Positions 11,201 through 24,100 are shown, numbered from the stretch's first letter. The stretch: DNA of 64,000 bases from Kappaphycus alvarezii (GCA_002205965.3 NADL03000883.1:32210-96209), one strand, 5' to 3'. Numbers and translations: made by a program. The notes: a model not told the origin generated them from the sequence alone.

Positions 11201-12487
11201 TCAAATGGACGTTAAGACGGCATTTCTGAACGGTGATGTGGAGGAGGACGTGTACATGGAACAGCCTGATGGATTTAAGGACGCCTCGAAACCAAATCAT
11301 GTCTGCAAATTTCTGAAGGCCTTGTATGGTTTGAAACAGGCACATAGACGGTGGCACCAGAAAATCGATGATTTTCTTGTTGATGGGCTCAAATTCAAAA
11401 GTAGCACTAATGATCCCTGTGTTTATGTAAAATTTGACCCGACCTCCGACTCAATCATGATTATCCTCCTGTATGTTGATGACTTGCTGCTTGCAGGAAA
11501 CAACATGGAGGCGATTGCATGGATGAAGGGGAGCTGAACCGCCGTTTTGAAATGAAAGATTTGGGCGAAGCGAGAATGGTTGTTGGGCTTGAAATTTCTC
11601 GCCGGAGATCCGAACGATCCTTGTGTTTATCCCAGCCACGGTTTGTAGACAGCGTTTTAGAGCGATTTGGAATGCAGAATTGTAGACCTGTTCCAACTCC
11701 TATGAATCTAAACACTGACGAGTTGAACGTGGATCGGTCGGTAGATACGGGTAGTGATGCTCGGACAGATGCTCCATACAGGAGCGCCATTGGAGCTCTC
11801 ATGTATTTGTCTGTTGGAACACGACCTGATATATCTTATGCGGTTGGCAAACTTGCACGTTTCTGCGAAGAACCAAGAGAGAAGCATTGGTTAGCAGTAA
11901 AAAGAGTGTTAAGGTATCTCGCTGGGACCAAAGATTTAGGTCTTGTGTTCCGAGGGAATGCTGATCTGGGCTTGTCTGCATACTGTGACTCGGATTGGGC
12001 CGGAGATGTGTCCGATCGCAAATCGACGAGTGGTTTCGTGTTTCGCATGGCTGGAAGTGGGGTAAGTTGGTGCTCGCGAAAGCAAACGGTTGTCGCAGCT
12101 TCGTCATGTGAGGCCGAATACATTTCGTTAACTGCAGCAAGTAAAGAAGCAATATGGCTGAGACGTGTCGTTCGGGACATCCTTGAAACCTGGACATCGC
12201 TGGGCATGAAAGCACTTGGAATTGATCATGCTACTACAATATACAGCGATAACCAGGGGGCTATGGAGCTCGCTCGAAACGAGAGCACCAACAGACGCAA
12301 CAAGCACATTGATATTGCATACCACTTTGTAAGAGATGCAGTTGTGCGTAAAGAGGTGGACTTGGTGTACGTGCCAACAACTGAAAATGTTGCTGACGCT
12401 TTGACAAAACCACTAGGGCGAGTTCAGATGACAAAACTTGTTAGACTGATTGTGATGGGTAGTAAGGGGGAGCATGAATTAATGTAA
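8277..12487 (+). pseudogene. gag-pol: Copia gag-pol, family B, array copy 1
   Basis: ATG at 8277 (MDDRGGGVRIEKLTNNNFHVW). A lost A near 8337 moves Gag to the frame 8336-8815. Later pieces are integrase (9610-10149, with TWHERMAHV and LVHSDVCGP; 10110-10580, with SPEQNGVSERLNRTL), RT (10911-11537, YVDD near 11472) and an open 322-codon RT-end/RNase H frame (11519-12487, with CDSDWAGD, SCEAEY and YSDNQGA). The protease triad reads ADSA near 9246 instead of DSG. Many one-base length changes relative to sister copies break the frame, including GGGG for GGGGG before 11535. The purine tract GAGGGGAG at 12501-12508 serves as polypurine tract before the next LTR. Confidence 0.93.
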
Positions 12488-12508
12488 AAACAATGTGATC
12501 GAGGGGAG

Positions 12509-13738
12509 TGTTGAAAAAGGGATAGAATGCATGCGATCCCATGGTTTTTAGTTGCCACCTGGACACGTGTACACTTGTAGCATGAAAAAGCGAGTTGCAC
12601 CCTTCTTCTGTGTGTACACCTACTACACGTGTAAAATGGGCCAAAATGAAAGTTGCCTGGGACGAAAGCCCATTTTCGGGCAACTCAAAATCACAGCGCA
12701 TATTTGCCATTTTTAAACCACTTGGTATTCTGCCCTCTGATTGGCTGCTAGATACGCCTCCATACCACTCACATCGCTCCAAGTGGCGATATCTGAGCTG
12801 ATCATTGTGGAGCATTCTGACACTTGGCATGTTATGGTTGGTTGATGGTTTGTCTCTATTCTAGGCTCAAAGTACTGTACCCAATGTGTCATACGTGTAC
12901 TGTCTCCTATGTGGCATACGTGTACTGTCTCCTCTCTGTCGTACGTGTACAGTATTATAGGTGTCGTACGTGTACAAGTAAACAGTGGTTTCTATATTTA
13001 TCCTATAGTTGCCTGGACTGGCTGCATACAGTTTACACCATACTCATTATACTGGCTGCCTACAAATCACTCTTGCACAAGTATGCAGCCAAAGTATGTT
13101 GATGCAGCCACGTTGCTTTTACAGTATTGCACGTATAGCACGTAAGGCTTAATTCACGTTGAACGGCCTGCATGAGATTTACGTACTGTTACGTAACAAC
13201 GTGAGACAAGCCCGCCAAAAATTGTTTTCTACTCTTATGATATTTAAGTTCTTGCCTTTGGCTTCTGTTATAGGCCGAGAGATTACAGTTGCGTTGGCGG
13301 GTCACGTAAGGCATAATTCACGGGTTGACTGTTTTAGTGTACGTTTACGTAACAGAACATGCATGGCTAGCATGCACGTAATGTTACTTACGTTTTGAAT
13401 ATCGGTAATTATGAATTTCCCGCGCATGCAAATCAGGGATTCTGAGGCATCTCGGCTTGGGTAGGCTATAGGATCAACAAAGGTAGTACTGCAAATGTAG
13501 ATTTAGCTACTTTCATTTTGCTTTCACGATGCAGAAGTGAGTACCGGCAAACAGTATATAGTTGTAGTCTAATAGCTCATCCAAGTAAAGAAGAGGTACG
13601 GACTTGCCTTTGATTTCAACACCAACCTCACCCTTGCCGTTCTAGCTCCTTTCTTTTCTTTTATCCATCTACACTCTTTCCCTACTTCCCTTTTCATTCT
13701 CTCTCCTCATCCCTCATCATTCCCTGTTCCTTTCATCA
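12509..13738 (+). mobile_element. Family-B LTR, unit 2 (shared by copies 1 and 2)
   Basis: TGTTGAAAAAGG...CCTTTCATCA, about 1230 bp. Contains an LTR hairpin (AGTTGCC at 12651 pairing with GGCAACT ending 12685, inner stem CGAAA/TTTCG), four TACGTGTAC motifs at about 12892-12976, E2F-like CCCGCCAAAA and TTTCCCGCG, and a TATATTTAT that could be a TATA element. The end is pyrimidine-rich. A polypurine tract precedes it, but no primer site follows. Confidence 0.9.
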
Positions 13739-13974
13739 CTAATAGTACCCTACCCTAAGTAAAATCACCCCATAAACAACATTTTACCCTCTAAGTCGCT
13801 GACCTCTCAAAATCGTACTTTCGTCCCTGGGAAATTTGGATTTCTTCCGAAATGCCTTAGGGCCACTCTTCAATCAATACGTGTGCATGTGTACACGTGG
13901 AACATGCCTCATGCCTCTCATGAGGTTTAGCACCGATGTGGGGGTCATGTGATCGTCTCTCCAAATCAACAACA
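13739..13974 (-). mobile_element. 236-bp family-A LTR fragment inside array unit 2
   Basis: On the minus strand it begins TGTTGTTGATTTGG, as the complete family-A LTR does at 54233, and ends at the point where the cut LTR at 6494 would continue. It sits where the B primer site and upstream leader should be. The following CCGTTGCAGTGGCCC is uninterrupted B leader in the copy at 63382, so the scrap entered the B leader together with, or as part of, a family-A insertion. Confidence 0.85.
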
Positions 13975-14690
13975 CCGTTGCAGTGGCCCTTTTGCGCGCC
14001 GGCGGGACAGAACGCTCTCGCTTGAACGACCGATACGTACGCGAAACACCATCGCCCGCGGTCGGAGAGGGAACGACTGTCTTCTAATTCCTTACTCTGG
14101 TAGCATACCGGGTACTAGTGTTCTGCACTTGTACTTTGGTACCTGCTGGCTATACTTCTGTTGAGGTGTAGATACGTGCTGTGCACGGAAGGACGAGGCT
14201 CATTGGTGACCTTGAGTGCTTTCACACGAGTACGACGGAAGTCAAGCAACACAGTCCGGAAGGAAACGCGCCTGAGTTAGTACGGAAAGACTGTGATTGT
14301 GGTAAGACGCCCTTTGCTGCGGGGACCTTTCGGGTAGTGGCTGAAAATTCCTGGCCGTCTACAGGTAAAGTCGCTGTGCTTACTCGTGGCACACGGATTG
14401 CGCTCAAAGTTGAAAGACCAGCACTGGCCGATATACAGGGGTAGCGCCCTAAGGCACAAATAAAGAGGTGGTAAAGAGGTAAAGAGGAGGAAAACTAAAG
14501 AGGTAAAGAGTTGGAAATTAACACCACGTGTCTTTGAGTAAACGCTGCAAACTTCTTATAGGGAAAGGCTTGCCGTGACAAGCGACTATCGGTCGCCGGC
14601 TTGGGATACCCGAACAGAGGACTTTGCATACTCACTGCATACGTGGTAATAGAGGTTTCAGATACAAAGGGTCTTGGATAAAACGTAGTC
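13975..14690 (+). other. Family-B leader, unit 2 (3' part only)
   Basis: About 716 bp without a supported gene. Homologous to 63382-64000. Contains the 87-codon leader ORF (14181-14444), the TAAAGAGG purine tract and the conserved hairpin about 105 bp before gag. The first ~830 bp of the full leader, including the primer site, are replaced by the family-A fragment. Confidence 0.75.
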
Positions 14691-17600
14691 ATGGACGATC
14701 GCGGAGGCGGAGTTCGAATTGAAAAGCTCACCAACAATAATTTCCATGTTTGGAAGCAGAAGGTGCAGCTTCTTCTCGCTCTCCGGGAGCTTGATGACTA
14801 CATTGTGGATGATCCGCCTGAGGAATCGGATGATAGGGCTCTCAAATCATGGACTCGGGCCGACCGCAAAGCAAGGGCGCTCATCGGGTTGTCCCTTTCT
14901 GATGAGCACCTTGAGCATGTCCGTACTGCGGCAACTGCAAAGGAGATGTGGACTATTATTCTCAACACGTTTGAGAGGCACACACTCCTCAATAAACTTG
15001 CGGCTCGACGCCGGTTTTACACCGCGGCTATGGATGGTAATGAGAGAGTTTTGCAGTACGTTAACCGTGTAACACAGTTGGCAGCGACCCTGAAATCCAT
15101 GGATGTGACTATCGATGACAAAGAGATAGCCATGGCTGTGCTTAACGGATTGCCACCCGTTTTGACAATCTCATCGTTGCCTTGGATGCGCTCGGCAATG
15201 AGGACAGGGTGTTTACTTTGGAATTTGTGAAGAGCCGGTTGTTGCAGGAAGAGGAGCGTGCTCAAATGAGGGAGTCAAAAGGGACAAAATCCAATGCTGC
15301 GCTCATATCCAATGCCCGTCCGAATGACTACGGAGGTAATGCAGACAGCTGCACTGTACGAACTGCGGTCATTCTGGTCACACCGCGGACAGATGCTGGG
15401 GCAAAGATGTGAACGGTAGGCGCCCGGAAGCTCCAAGGGGCTATCGTGCATCCGGTTCTCGTAGTGGCAGAGCATCTAATAATCATCGAAACGAGAAAAA
15501 TCGCCCAAGAGGAGATCAGCAGGCGTTCGTAGGTGCAAATGTATTTGATTCGACTGATTCTCATCCTTCAGCTGATAGTGGGGCAGTTGATGATGAAATT
15601 GTTTGCCTCATGTCACGAATTAAACAGGCCGGGATTTCGGCCGGAACTTCCTCCTGGTACGCAGATTCCGCATGTACTTCCCATATGACTTACGATAGGA
15701 GTGTTTTCACGAATTATACCGAATTTTCTGCAGCCTCAGTCGAAATGGGAACTAAAGCCCGGGCTAAGATTGCTGGGCGAGGTGACGTGGAGCTCACATT
15801 ACTAGTAGATGGTTCTCGAAAGCGGTGTATTCTGCGAGATGTTGTCCACGTTCCTAGTTTCGAATACTCTCTCATCTCTGTAGGCAAAGCGGACATAGAA
15901 GGGATCAAAACTGTATTTGAGAACAAAGCTTTGCAGATGACTAAGAATGGGAGAGTTGTAGCAACTGGAAAAATGCTGTGCAATAGCCTTCTTTATGCTA
16001 TCGACATAGTCCAGAAGATACCAAATGATACCTTGTACTCTGCGAAAGTCACCACACTCTCGACATGGCACGAGAGAATGGCTCATGTAAGCAAGCAGGG
16101 CATTGCATCTATGGTAAGGAACAATGTTGTGGACGGCGTGCAGATCAGTGGCTCGAATACATCCGAAATATGCTCCTCATGCGTTCATGGAAAGGCTCAT
16201 CGTTCTGCAGTGCCGAAGGAACGCACGACTGGTAGAGCTGAAGCGATGTTAGACCTTGTTCACAGTGACGTGTGTGGACCTATGGAGGTTTCTTCTGTTG
16301 GAGGGGCACGCTACTTTGTGACCTTCACGGACGATCACTCTTCCTGGGTTACCGTCTACATGATGCAGCGAAAGTCAGAGGTCTTTGATAAATATAAACT
16401 GTTCCAAGCTCGTAGCGAAGCCCATACTGGGCGTCGCATTGGCATTCTTCGTTCAGATCGAGGGGAGAATATATGTCCACTGCATTCAAGGACTACCTTG
16501 CCGAGCGCGGCACAAAACATGAGCTTAGTGCAGTGGAGTCACCTGAACAGAATGGTGTTTCAGAGCGGCTGAACCGAACACTGATGGATCTGGTTCGGTC
16601 CATGCTACATGCAAAGAGTCTGCCAAAACAGTTCTGGGCCGAAGCTCTGGCGACTGCTGTATACATCCGAAACAGAGTTACAACTCGGCACTTCCAAGCC
16701 ACACACCCCGCATCATATATGGTACGGTCGCAAGCCCAATTTGTCGCACCTTCGTACGTTCGGAAGCAAATGTTGGTACACCGTCCCAGCAAGTCAGTTG
16801 AGTAAGCTTGACAACCGAGCACGGGAAGCAATTATGCTTGGATATGCGGAAGCCAGCAAAGCTTACAAACTGTGGGATCCTGAATTACACAAGGTAGTTG
16901 TTTCCAGAGATGTCAGATTCAGTGAGAGCGAAACCTGCCAGTCTGAAATAAATGAAAAGAATCAGATGAGTGTCTCGCAATTAGCTCCGATGAGGATCTT
17001 GTAAGTCTCGGCGTTGAACAGGATGCTCAAGTCCGGCTTCCTACACCGGACACAGCCGAAATAACTGCAGCTTCGAGACAAGATATTCAGGGACAAGGGA
17101 ATGACCAGGCTAATGTTGGAAACGACCCAACGGTCGCCGAAAACGTAGGTACAGATAACGAAATCCCTGAGCCCCCTGAGGTGTCTGTAGCTCCTCGGAG
17201 ATCTGAAAGGATTCGAAGAGCCCCAAATGCTTGGTGGAGATCAAACATATCCTTGACACCTAATGACACGGCTCTCGTTACAAATGTTGTCAACATCTCG
17301 TACCGACACGCGGCGACAGGACCGGACGCAGACTTTTGGAAGTCCGCCATCGAGTCCGAGCGAGACTCGATCCTTCGGAACAAAACATGGAAGTTAGTCC
17401 CACGTTTGGAGGCCTCAAACATTCTGACTCCAAAATGGGTGTTTGCAATAAAAGATGCCCAGGACTCCAACGGAGGCTTTTCCCGAAAATCGAAGCGCGT
17501 CTTGTCGCTCGTGGTTTCCAACAGGTGAAAGGGGTAGATTATAATGAGACGTACGCCCCTGTCGTGAAGCTCACGTCAATTCGGGTGCTTTTGGCACTTG

Positions 17601-18911
17601 TCGCACATCAGGACCTGGAGCTGCATCAAATGGACGTTAAGACGGCATTTCTGAACGGTGATGTGGAGGAGGACGTGTACATGGAACAGCCTGATGGATT
17701 TAAGGACGCCTCGAAACCAAATCATGTCTGCAAATTTCTGAAGGCCTTGTATGGTTTGAAACAGGCACATAGACGGTGGCACCAGAAAATCGATGATTTT
17801 CTTGTTGATGGGCTCAAATTCAAAAGTAGCACTAATGATCCCTGTGTTTATGTAAAATTTGACCCGACCTCCGACTCAATCATGATTATCCTCCTGTATG
17901 TTGATGACTTGCTGCTTGCAGGAAACAACATGGAGGCGATTGCATGGATGAAGGGGAGCTGAACCGCCGTTTTGAAATGAAAGATTTGGGCGAAGCGAGA
18001 ATGGTTGTTGGGCTTGAAATTTCTCGCCGGAGATCCGAACGATCCTTGTGTTTATCCCAGCCACGTTTGTAGACAGCGTTTTAGAGCGATTTGGAATGCA
18101 GAATTGTAGACCTGTTCCAACTCCTATGAATCTAAACACTGACGAGTTGAACGTGGATCGGTCGGTAGATACGGGTAGTGATGCTCGGACAGATGCTCCA
18201 TACAGGAGCGCCATTGGAGCTCTCATGTATTTGTCTGTTGGAACACGACCTGATATATCTTATGCGGTTGGCAAACTTGCACGTTTCTGCGAAGAACCAA
18301 GAGAGAAGCATTGGTTAGCAGTAAAAAGAGTGTTAAGGTATCTCGCTGGGACCAAAGATTTAGGTCTTGTGTTCCGAGGGAATGCTGATCTGGGCTTGTC
18401 TGCATACTGTGACTCGGATTGGGCCGGAGATGTGTCCGATCGCAAATCGACGAGTGGTTTCGTGTTTCGCATGGCTGGAAGTGGGGTAAGTTGGTGCTCG
18501 CGAAAGCAAACGGTTGTCGCAGCTTCGTCATGTGAGGCCGAATACATTTCGTTAACTGCAGCAAGTAAAGAAGCAATATGGCTGAGACGTGTCGTTCGGG
18601 ACATCCTTGAAACCTGGACATCGCTGGGCATGAAAGCACTTGGAATTGATCATGCTACTACAATATACAGCGATAACCAGGGGGCTATGGAGCTCGCTCG
18701 AAACGAGAGCACCAACAGACGCAACAAGCACATTGATATTGCATACCACTTTGTAAGAGATGCAGTTGTGCGTAAAGAGGTGGACTTGGTGTACGTGCCA
18801 ACAACTGAAAATGTTGCTGACGCTTTGACAAAACCACTAGGGCGAGTTCAGATGACAAAACTTGTTAGACTGATTGTGATGGGTAGTAAGGGGGAGCATG
18901 AATTAATGTAA
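14691..18911 (+). pseudogene. gag-pol: Copia gag-pol, family B, array copy 2
   Basis: Gag is open from ATG 14691 for 179 codons, then breaks at a CCC run (15158-15163) where copy 5 has CCCC. A 387-codon frame (15409-16572) spans the knuckle-protease linker, protease (WYADSACTSHM, DSA triad at 15664-15672), integrase zinc region and the first catalytic Asp; it breaks just before the DDE glutamate region (16473-16805). RT is at 17336-17962 (YVDD 17897-17908) and RNase H at 18048-18911. A missing G at 18064 (CCACGTTTG instead of CCACGGTTTG) adds a frame break. PPT GAGGGGAG at 18925-18932. All enzymatic domains are present, but no continuous polyprotein frame exists as sequenced. Confidence 0.93.
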
Positions 18912-18932
18912 AAACAATGTGATCGAGGGGAG

Positions 18933-20176
18933 TGTTGAAAAAGGGATAGAATGCATGCGATCCCATGGTTTTTAGTTGCCACCTGGACACGTGTACACTT
19001 GTAGCATGAAAAAGCGAGTTGCACCCTTCTTCTGTGTGTACACCTACTACACGTGTAAAATGGGCCAAATCGAAAGTTGCCTGGGACGAAAGCCCATTTT
19101 CGGGCAACTCAAAATCACGGCGCATTTTGCCATTTTTCAAACCACTTGGTATTCTGCCCTCTGATTGGCTGCTAGATACGCCTCCATACCACTCACATCG
19201 CTCCAAGTGGCGATATCTGAGCTGATCATTGTGGAGCATTCTGACACTTGGCATGTTATGGTTGGTTGATGGTTTGTCTCTATTCTAGGCTCAAAGTACT
19301 GTACCCAATGTGTCATACGTGTACTGTCTCCTATGTGGCATACGTGTACTGTCTCCTCTCTGTCGTACGTGTACAGTATTATAGGTGTCGTACGTGTACA
19401 AGTAAACAGTGGTTTCTATATTTATCCTATAGTTGCCTGGACTGGCTGCATACAGTTTACACTATACTCATTATACTGGCTGCCTACAAATCACTCTTGC
19501 ACAAGTATGCAGCCAAAGTATGTTGATGCAGCCACGTTGCTTTTACAGTATTGCAAGTATGGTACGTAAGGCTTAATTCACGTTGAACGGCCTGCATGAG
19601 ATTTACGTACTGTTACGTAACAACGTGAGACAAGCCCGCCAAAAATTGTTTTCTACTTTTATGATATTTAAGTTCCCGCCTTAAGTTCCCGCCTTTGGGT
19701 TCTGTTACAGGCCGAGAGATTACAGTTGCGTTGGCGGGTCACGTAAGGCATAATTCACGGGTTGACTGTTTTAGTGTACGTTTACGTAACAGAACATGCA
19801 TGGCTAGCATGCACGTAATGTTACTTACGTTTTGAATATCGGTAATTATGAATTTCCCGCGCATGCAAATCAGGGATTCTGAGGCATCTCGGCTTGGGTA
19901 GGCTATAGGATCAACAAAGATAGTACTGCAAATGTAGATTTTGCTACTTTCATTTTGCTTTCACGAAGCCGAAGTGAGTACCGGCAAACAGTATATAGTT
20001 GTAGTCTAATAGCTCATCCAAGTAAAGAAGAGGTACGGACTTGCCTTTGATTTCAACACCAACCTCACCCTTGCCGTTCTATCTCCTTTCTGTTTCTTTT
20101 ATCCATCTACACTCTTTCCCTACTTCCCTTTTCATTCTCTCTCCTCATCCCTCATCATTCCCTGTTCCTTTCATCA
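18933..20176 (+). mobile_element. Family-B LTR, unit 3 (shared by copies 2 and 3)
   Basis: TGTTGAAAAAGG...TTTCATCA, about 1244 bp. Motifs resembling E2F sites are CCCGCCAAAA (19635-19644), TTCCCGCC twice (19673-19680 and 19686-19693), TTGGCGGG (about 19731) and TTTCCCGCG (about 19853). Carries the CATGCAAATCAGGG variant shared with unit 2 and not with units 4-6. Confidence 0.9.
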
Positions 20177-20412
20177 CTAATAGTACCCTACCCTAAGTAA
20201 AATCACCCCATAAACAACATTTTACCCTCTAAGTCGCTGACCTCTCAAAATCGTACTTTCGTCCCTGGGAAATTTGGATTTCTTCCGAAATGCCTTAGGG
20301 CCACTCTTCAATCAATACGTGTGCATGTGTACACGTGGAACATGCCTCATGCCTCTCATGAGGTTTAGCACCGATGTGGGGGTCATGTGATCGTCTCTCC
20401 AAATCAACAACA
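20177..20412 (-). mobile_element. 236-bp family-A LTR fragment inside array unit 3
   Basis: Same boundaries, length and orientation as 13739-13974. An identical breakpoint in successive units shows that they were copied as one DNA segment. Confidence 0.85.
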
Positions 20413-21129
20413 CCGTTGCAGTGGCCCTTTTGCGCGCCGGCGGGACAGAAACGCTTCTCGCTTGAACGACGGATACGTACGCGAAACATTATCGCCCGCG
20501 GTCGGAGAGGGAACCACTGTCTTCTAATTCTTACTCTGGTAGCATTCCGGGTACTAGTGTTCTGCACTTGTACTTTGGTACCTGCTGGCTATACTTTGTT
20601 GAGGTGTAGATACGTGCTGTGCACGGAAGGACGAGGCTCATTGGTGACCTTGAGTGCTTTCACACGAGTACGACGGAAGTCAAGCAACACAGTCCGGAAG
20701 GAAACGCGCCTGAGTTAGTACGGAAAGACTGTGATTGTGGTAAGACGCCCTTTGCTGCGGGGACCTTTCGGGTAGTGGCTGAAAATTCCTGGCCGTCTAC
20801 AGGTAAAGTCGCTGTGCTTACTCGTGGCACACGGATTGCGCTCAAAGTTGAAAGACCAGCACTGGCCGATATACAGGGGTAGCGCCCTAAGGCACAAATA
20901 AAGAGGTGGTAAAGAGGTAAAGAGGAGGAAAACTAAAGAGGTAAAGAGTTGGAAATTTAACACCACGTGTCTTTGAGTAAACGCTGCAAACTTCTTATAG
21001 GGAAAGGCTTGCCGTGACAAGCGACTATCGGTCGCCGGCTTGGGATACCCGAACAGAGGACTTTGCATACTCACTGCATACGTGGTAATAGAGGTTTCAG
21101 ATACAAAGGGTCTTGGATAAAACGTAGTC
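20413..21129 (+). other. Family-B leader, unit 3
   Basis: About 717 bp of leader with the 87-codon ORF (20619-20882), the TAAAGAGG tract and the conserved hairpin. No primer-binding site and no supported gene. Confidence 0.75.
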
Positions 21130-24100
21130 ATGGACGATCGCGGAGGCGGAGTTCGAATTGAAAAGCTCACCAACAATAATTTCCATGTTTGGAAGCAGAA
21201 GGTGCAGCTTCTTCTCGCTCTCCGGGAGCTTGATGACTACATTGTGGATGATCCGCCTGAGGAATCGGATGATAGGGCTCTCAAATCATGGACTCGGGCC
21301 GACCGCAAAGCAAGGGCGCTCATCGGGTTGTCCCTTTCTGATGAGCACCTTGAGCATGTCCGTACTGCGGCAACTGCAAAGGAGATGTGGACTATTATTC
21401 TCAACACGTTTGAGAGGCACACACTCCTCAATAAACTTGCGGCTCGACGCCGGTTTTACACCGCGGCTATGGATGGTAATGAGAGAGTTTTGCAGTACGT
21501 TAACCGTGTAACACAGTTGGCAGCGACCCTGAAATCCATGGATGTGACTATCGATGACAAAGAGATAGCCATGGCTGTGCTTAACGGATTGCCACCCGTT
21601 TTGACAATCTCATCGTTGCCTTGGATGCGCTCGGCAATGAGGACAGGGTGTTTACTTTGGAATTTGTGAAGAGCCGGTTGTTGCAGGAAGAGGAGCGTGC
21701 TCAAATGAGGGAGTCAAAAGGGACAAAATCCAATGCTGCGCTCATATCCAATGCCCGTCCGAATGACTACGGAGGTAATGCTAGACAGCTGCACTGTACG
21801 AACTGCGGTCATTCTGGTCACACCGCGGACAGATGCTGGGGCAAAGATGTGAACGGTAGGCGCCCGGAAGCTCCAAGGGGCTATCGTGCATCCGGTTCTC
21901 GTAGTGGCAGAGCATCTAATAATCATCGAAACGAGAAAAATCGCCCAAGAGGAGATCAGCAGGCGTTCGTAGGTGCAAATGTATTTGATTCGACTGATTC
22001 TCATCCTTCAGCTGATAGTGGGGCCAGTTGATGATGAAATTGTTTGCCTCATGTCACGAATTAAACAGGCCGGGATTTCGGCCGGAACTTCCTCCTGGTA
22101 CGCAGATTCCGCATGTACTTCCCATATGACTTACGATAGGAGTGTTTTCACGAATTATACCGAATTTTCTGCAGCCTCAGTCGAAATGGGAACTAAAGCC
22201 CGGGCTAAGATTGCTGGGCGAGGTGACGTGGAGCTCACATTACTAGTAGATGGTCTCGAAAGCGGTGTACTGCGAGATGTTGTCCACGTTCCTAGTTTCG
22301 AATACTCTCTCATCTCTGTAGGCAAAGCGGACATAGAAGGGATCAAAACTGTATTTGAGAACAAATCTTTGCAGATGACTAAGAATGGGAGAGTTGTAGC
22401 AACTGGAAAAATGCTGTGCAATAGCCTTCTTTATGCTATCGACATAGTCCAGAAGATACCAATGATACCTTGTACTCTGCGAAAGTCACCACACTCTCGA
22501 CATGGCACGAGAGAATGGCTCATGTAAGCAAGCAGGGCATTGCATCTATGGTAAGGAACAATGTTGTGGACGGCGTGCAGATCAGTGGCTCGAATACATC
22601 CGAAATATGCTCCTCATGCGTTCATGGAAAGGCTCATCGTTCTGCAGTGCCGAAGGAACGCACGACTGGTAGAGCTGAAGCGATGTTAGACCTTGTTCAC
22701 AGTGACGTGTGTGGACCTATGGAGGTTTCTTCTGTTGGAGGGGCACGCTACTTTGTGACCTTCACGGACGATCACTCTTCCTGGGTTACCGTCTACATGA
22801 TGCAGCGAAAGTCAGAGGTGTTTGATAAATATAAACTGTTCCAAGCTCGTAGCGAAGCCCATACTGGGCGTCGCATTGGCATTCTTCGTTCAGATCGAGG
22901 GAGAATATATGTCCACTGCATTCAAGGACTACCTTGCCGAGCGCGGCACAAAACATGAGCTTAGTGCAGTGGAGTCACCTGAACAGAATGGTGTTTCAGA
23001 GCGGCTGAACCGAACACTTATGGATCTGGTTCGGTCATGCTACATGCAAAGAGTCTGCCAAAACAGTTCTGGGCCGAAGCTCTGGCGACTGCTGTATACA
23101 TCCGAAACAGAGTTACAACTCGGTCAATTCCAAGCCACACAACCCCGCATCATATATGGTACGGTCGCAAGCCCAATTTGTCGCACCTTCGTACGTTCGG
23201 AAGCAAATGTTGGTACACAGTCCCGGCAAGTCAGTTGAGTAAGCTTGACAACCGAGCACGGGAAGCAATTATGCTTGGATATGCGGAAGCCAGCAAAGCT
23301 TACAAACTGTGGGATCCTGAATTACACAAGGTAGTTGTTTCCAGAGATGTCAGATTCAGTGAGAGCGAAACCTGCCAGTCTGAAATAAATGAAAAAGAAT
23401 CAGATGAGTGTCTCGCAATTAGCTCCGATGAGGATCTTGTAAGTCTCGGCGTTGAACAGGATGCTCAAGTCCGGCTTCCTACACCGGACACAGCCGAAAT
23501 AACTGCAGCTTCGAGACAAGATATTCAGGGACAAGGAATGACCAGGCTAATGTTGGAACGACCCAACGGTCGCCGAAAACGTAGGTACAGATAACGAAAT
23601 CCCTGAGCCCCCTGAGGTGTCTGTAGCTCCTCGGAGATCTGAAAGGATTCGAAGAGCCCCAAATGCTTGGTGGAGATCAAACATATCCTTGACACCTAAT
23701 GACACGGCTCTCGTTACAAATGTTGTCAACATCTCGTACCGACACGCGGCGACAGGACCGGACGCAGACTTTTGGAAGTCCGCCATCGAGTCCGAGCGAG
23801 ACTCGATCCTTCGGAACAAAACATGGAAGTTAGTCCCACGTTTGGAGGCCTCAAACATTCTGACTCCAAAATGGGTGTTTGCAATAAAAGATGCCCAGGA
23901 CTCCAACGGAGGCTTTTCCCGAAAATCGAAAGCGCGTCTTGTCGCTCGTGGTTTCCAACAGGTGAAAGGGGTAGATTATAATGAGACGTACGCCCCTGTC
24001 GTGAAGCTCACGTCAATTCGGGTGCTTTTGGCACTTGTCGCACATCAGGACCTGGAGCTGCATCAAATGGACGTTAAGACGGCATTTCTGAACGGTGATG

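Noticed and set aside
12824..13102. Cys/Tyr-rich small ORFs in family-B LTRs (MCHTCTVSYVAYVYC...)
   Set aside because: They translate the repeated TACGTGTAC motifs and spacers in overlapping frames; they have no independent conservation and lie in an LTR.
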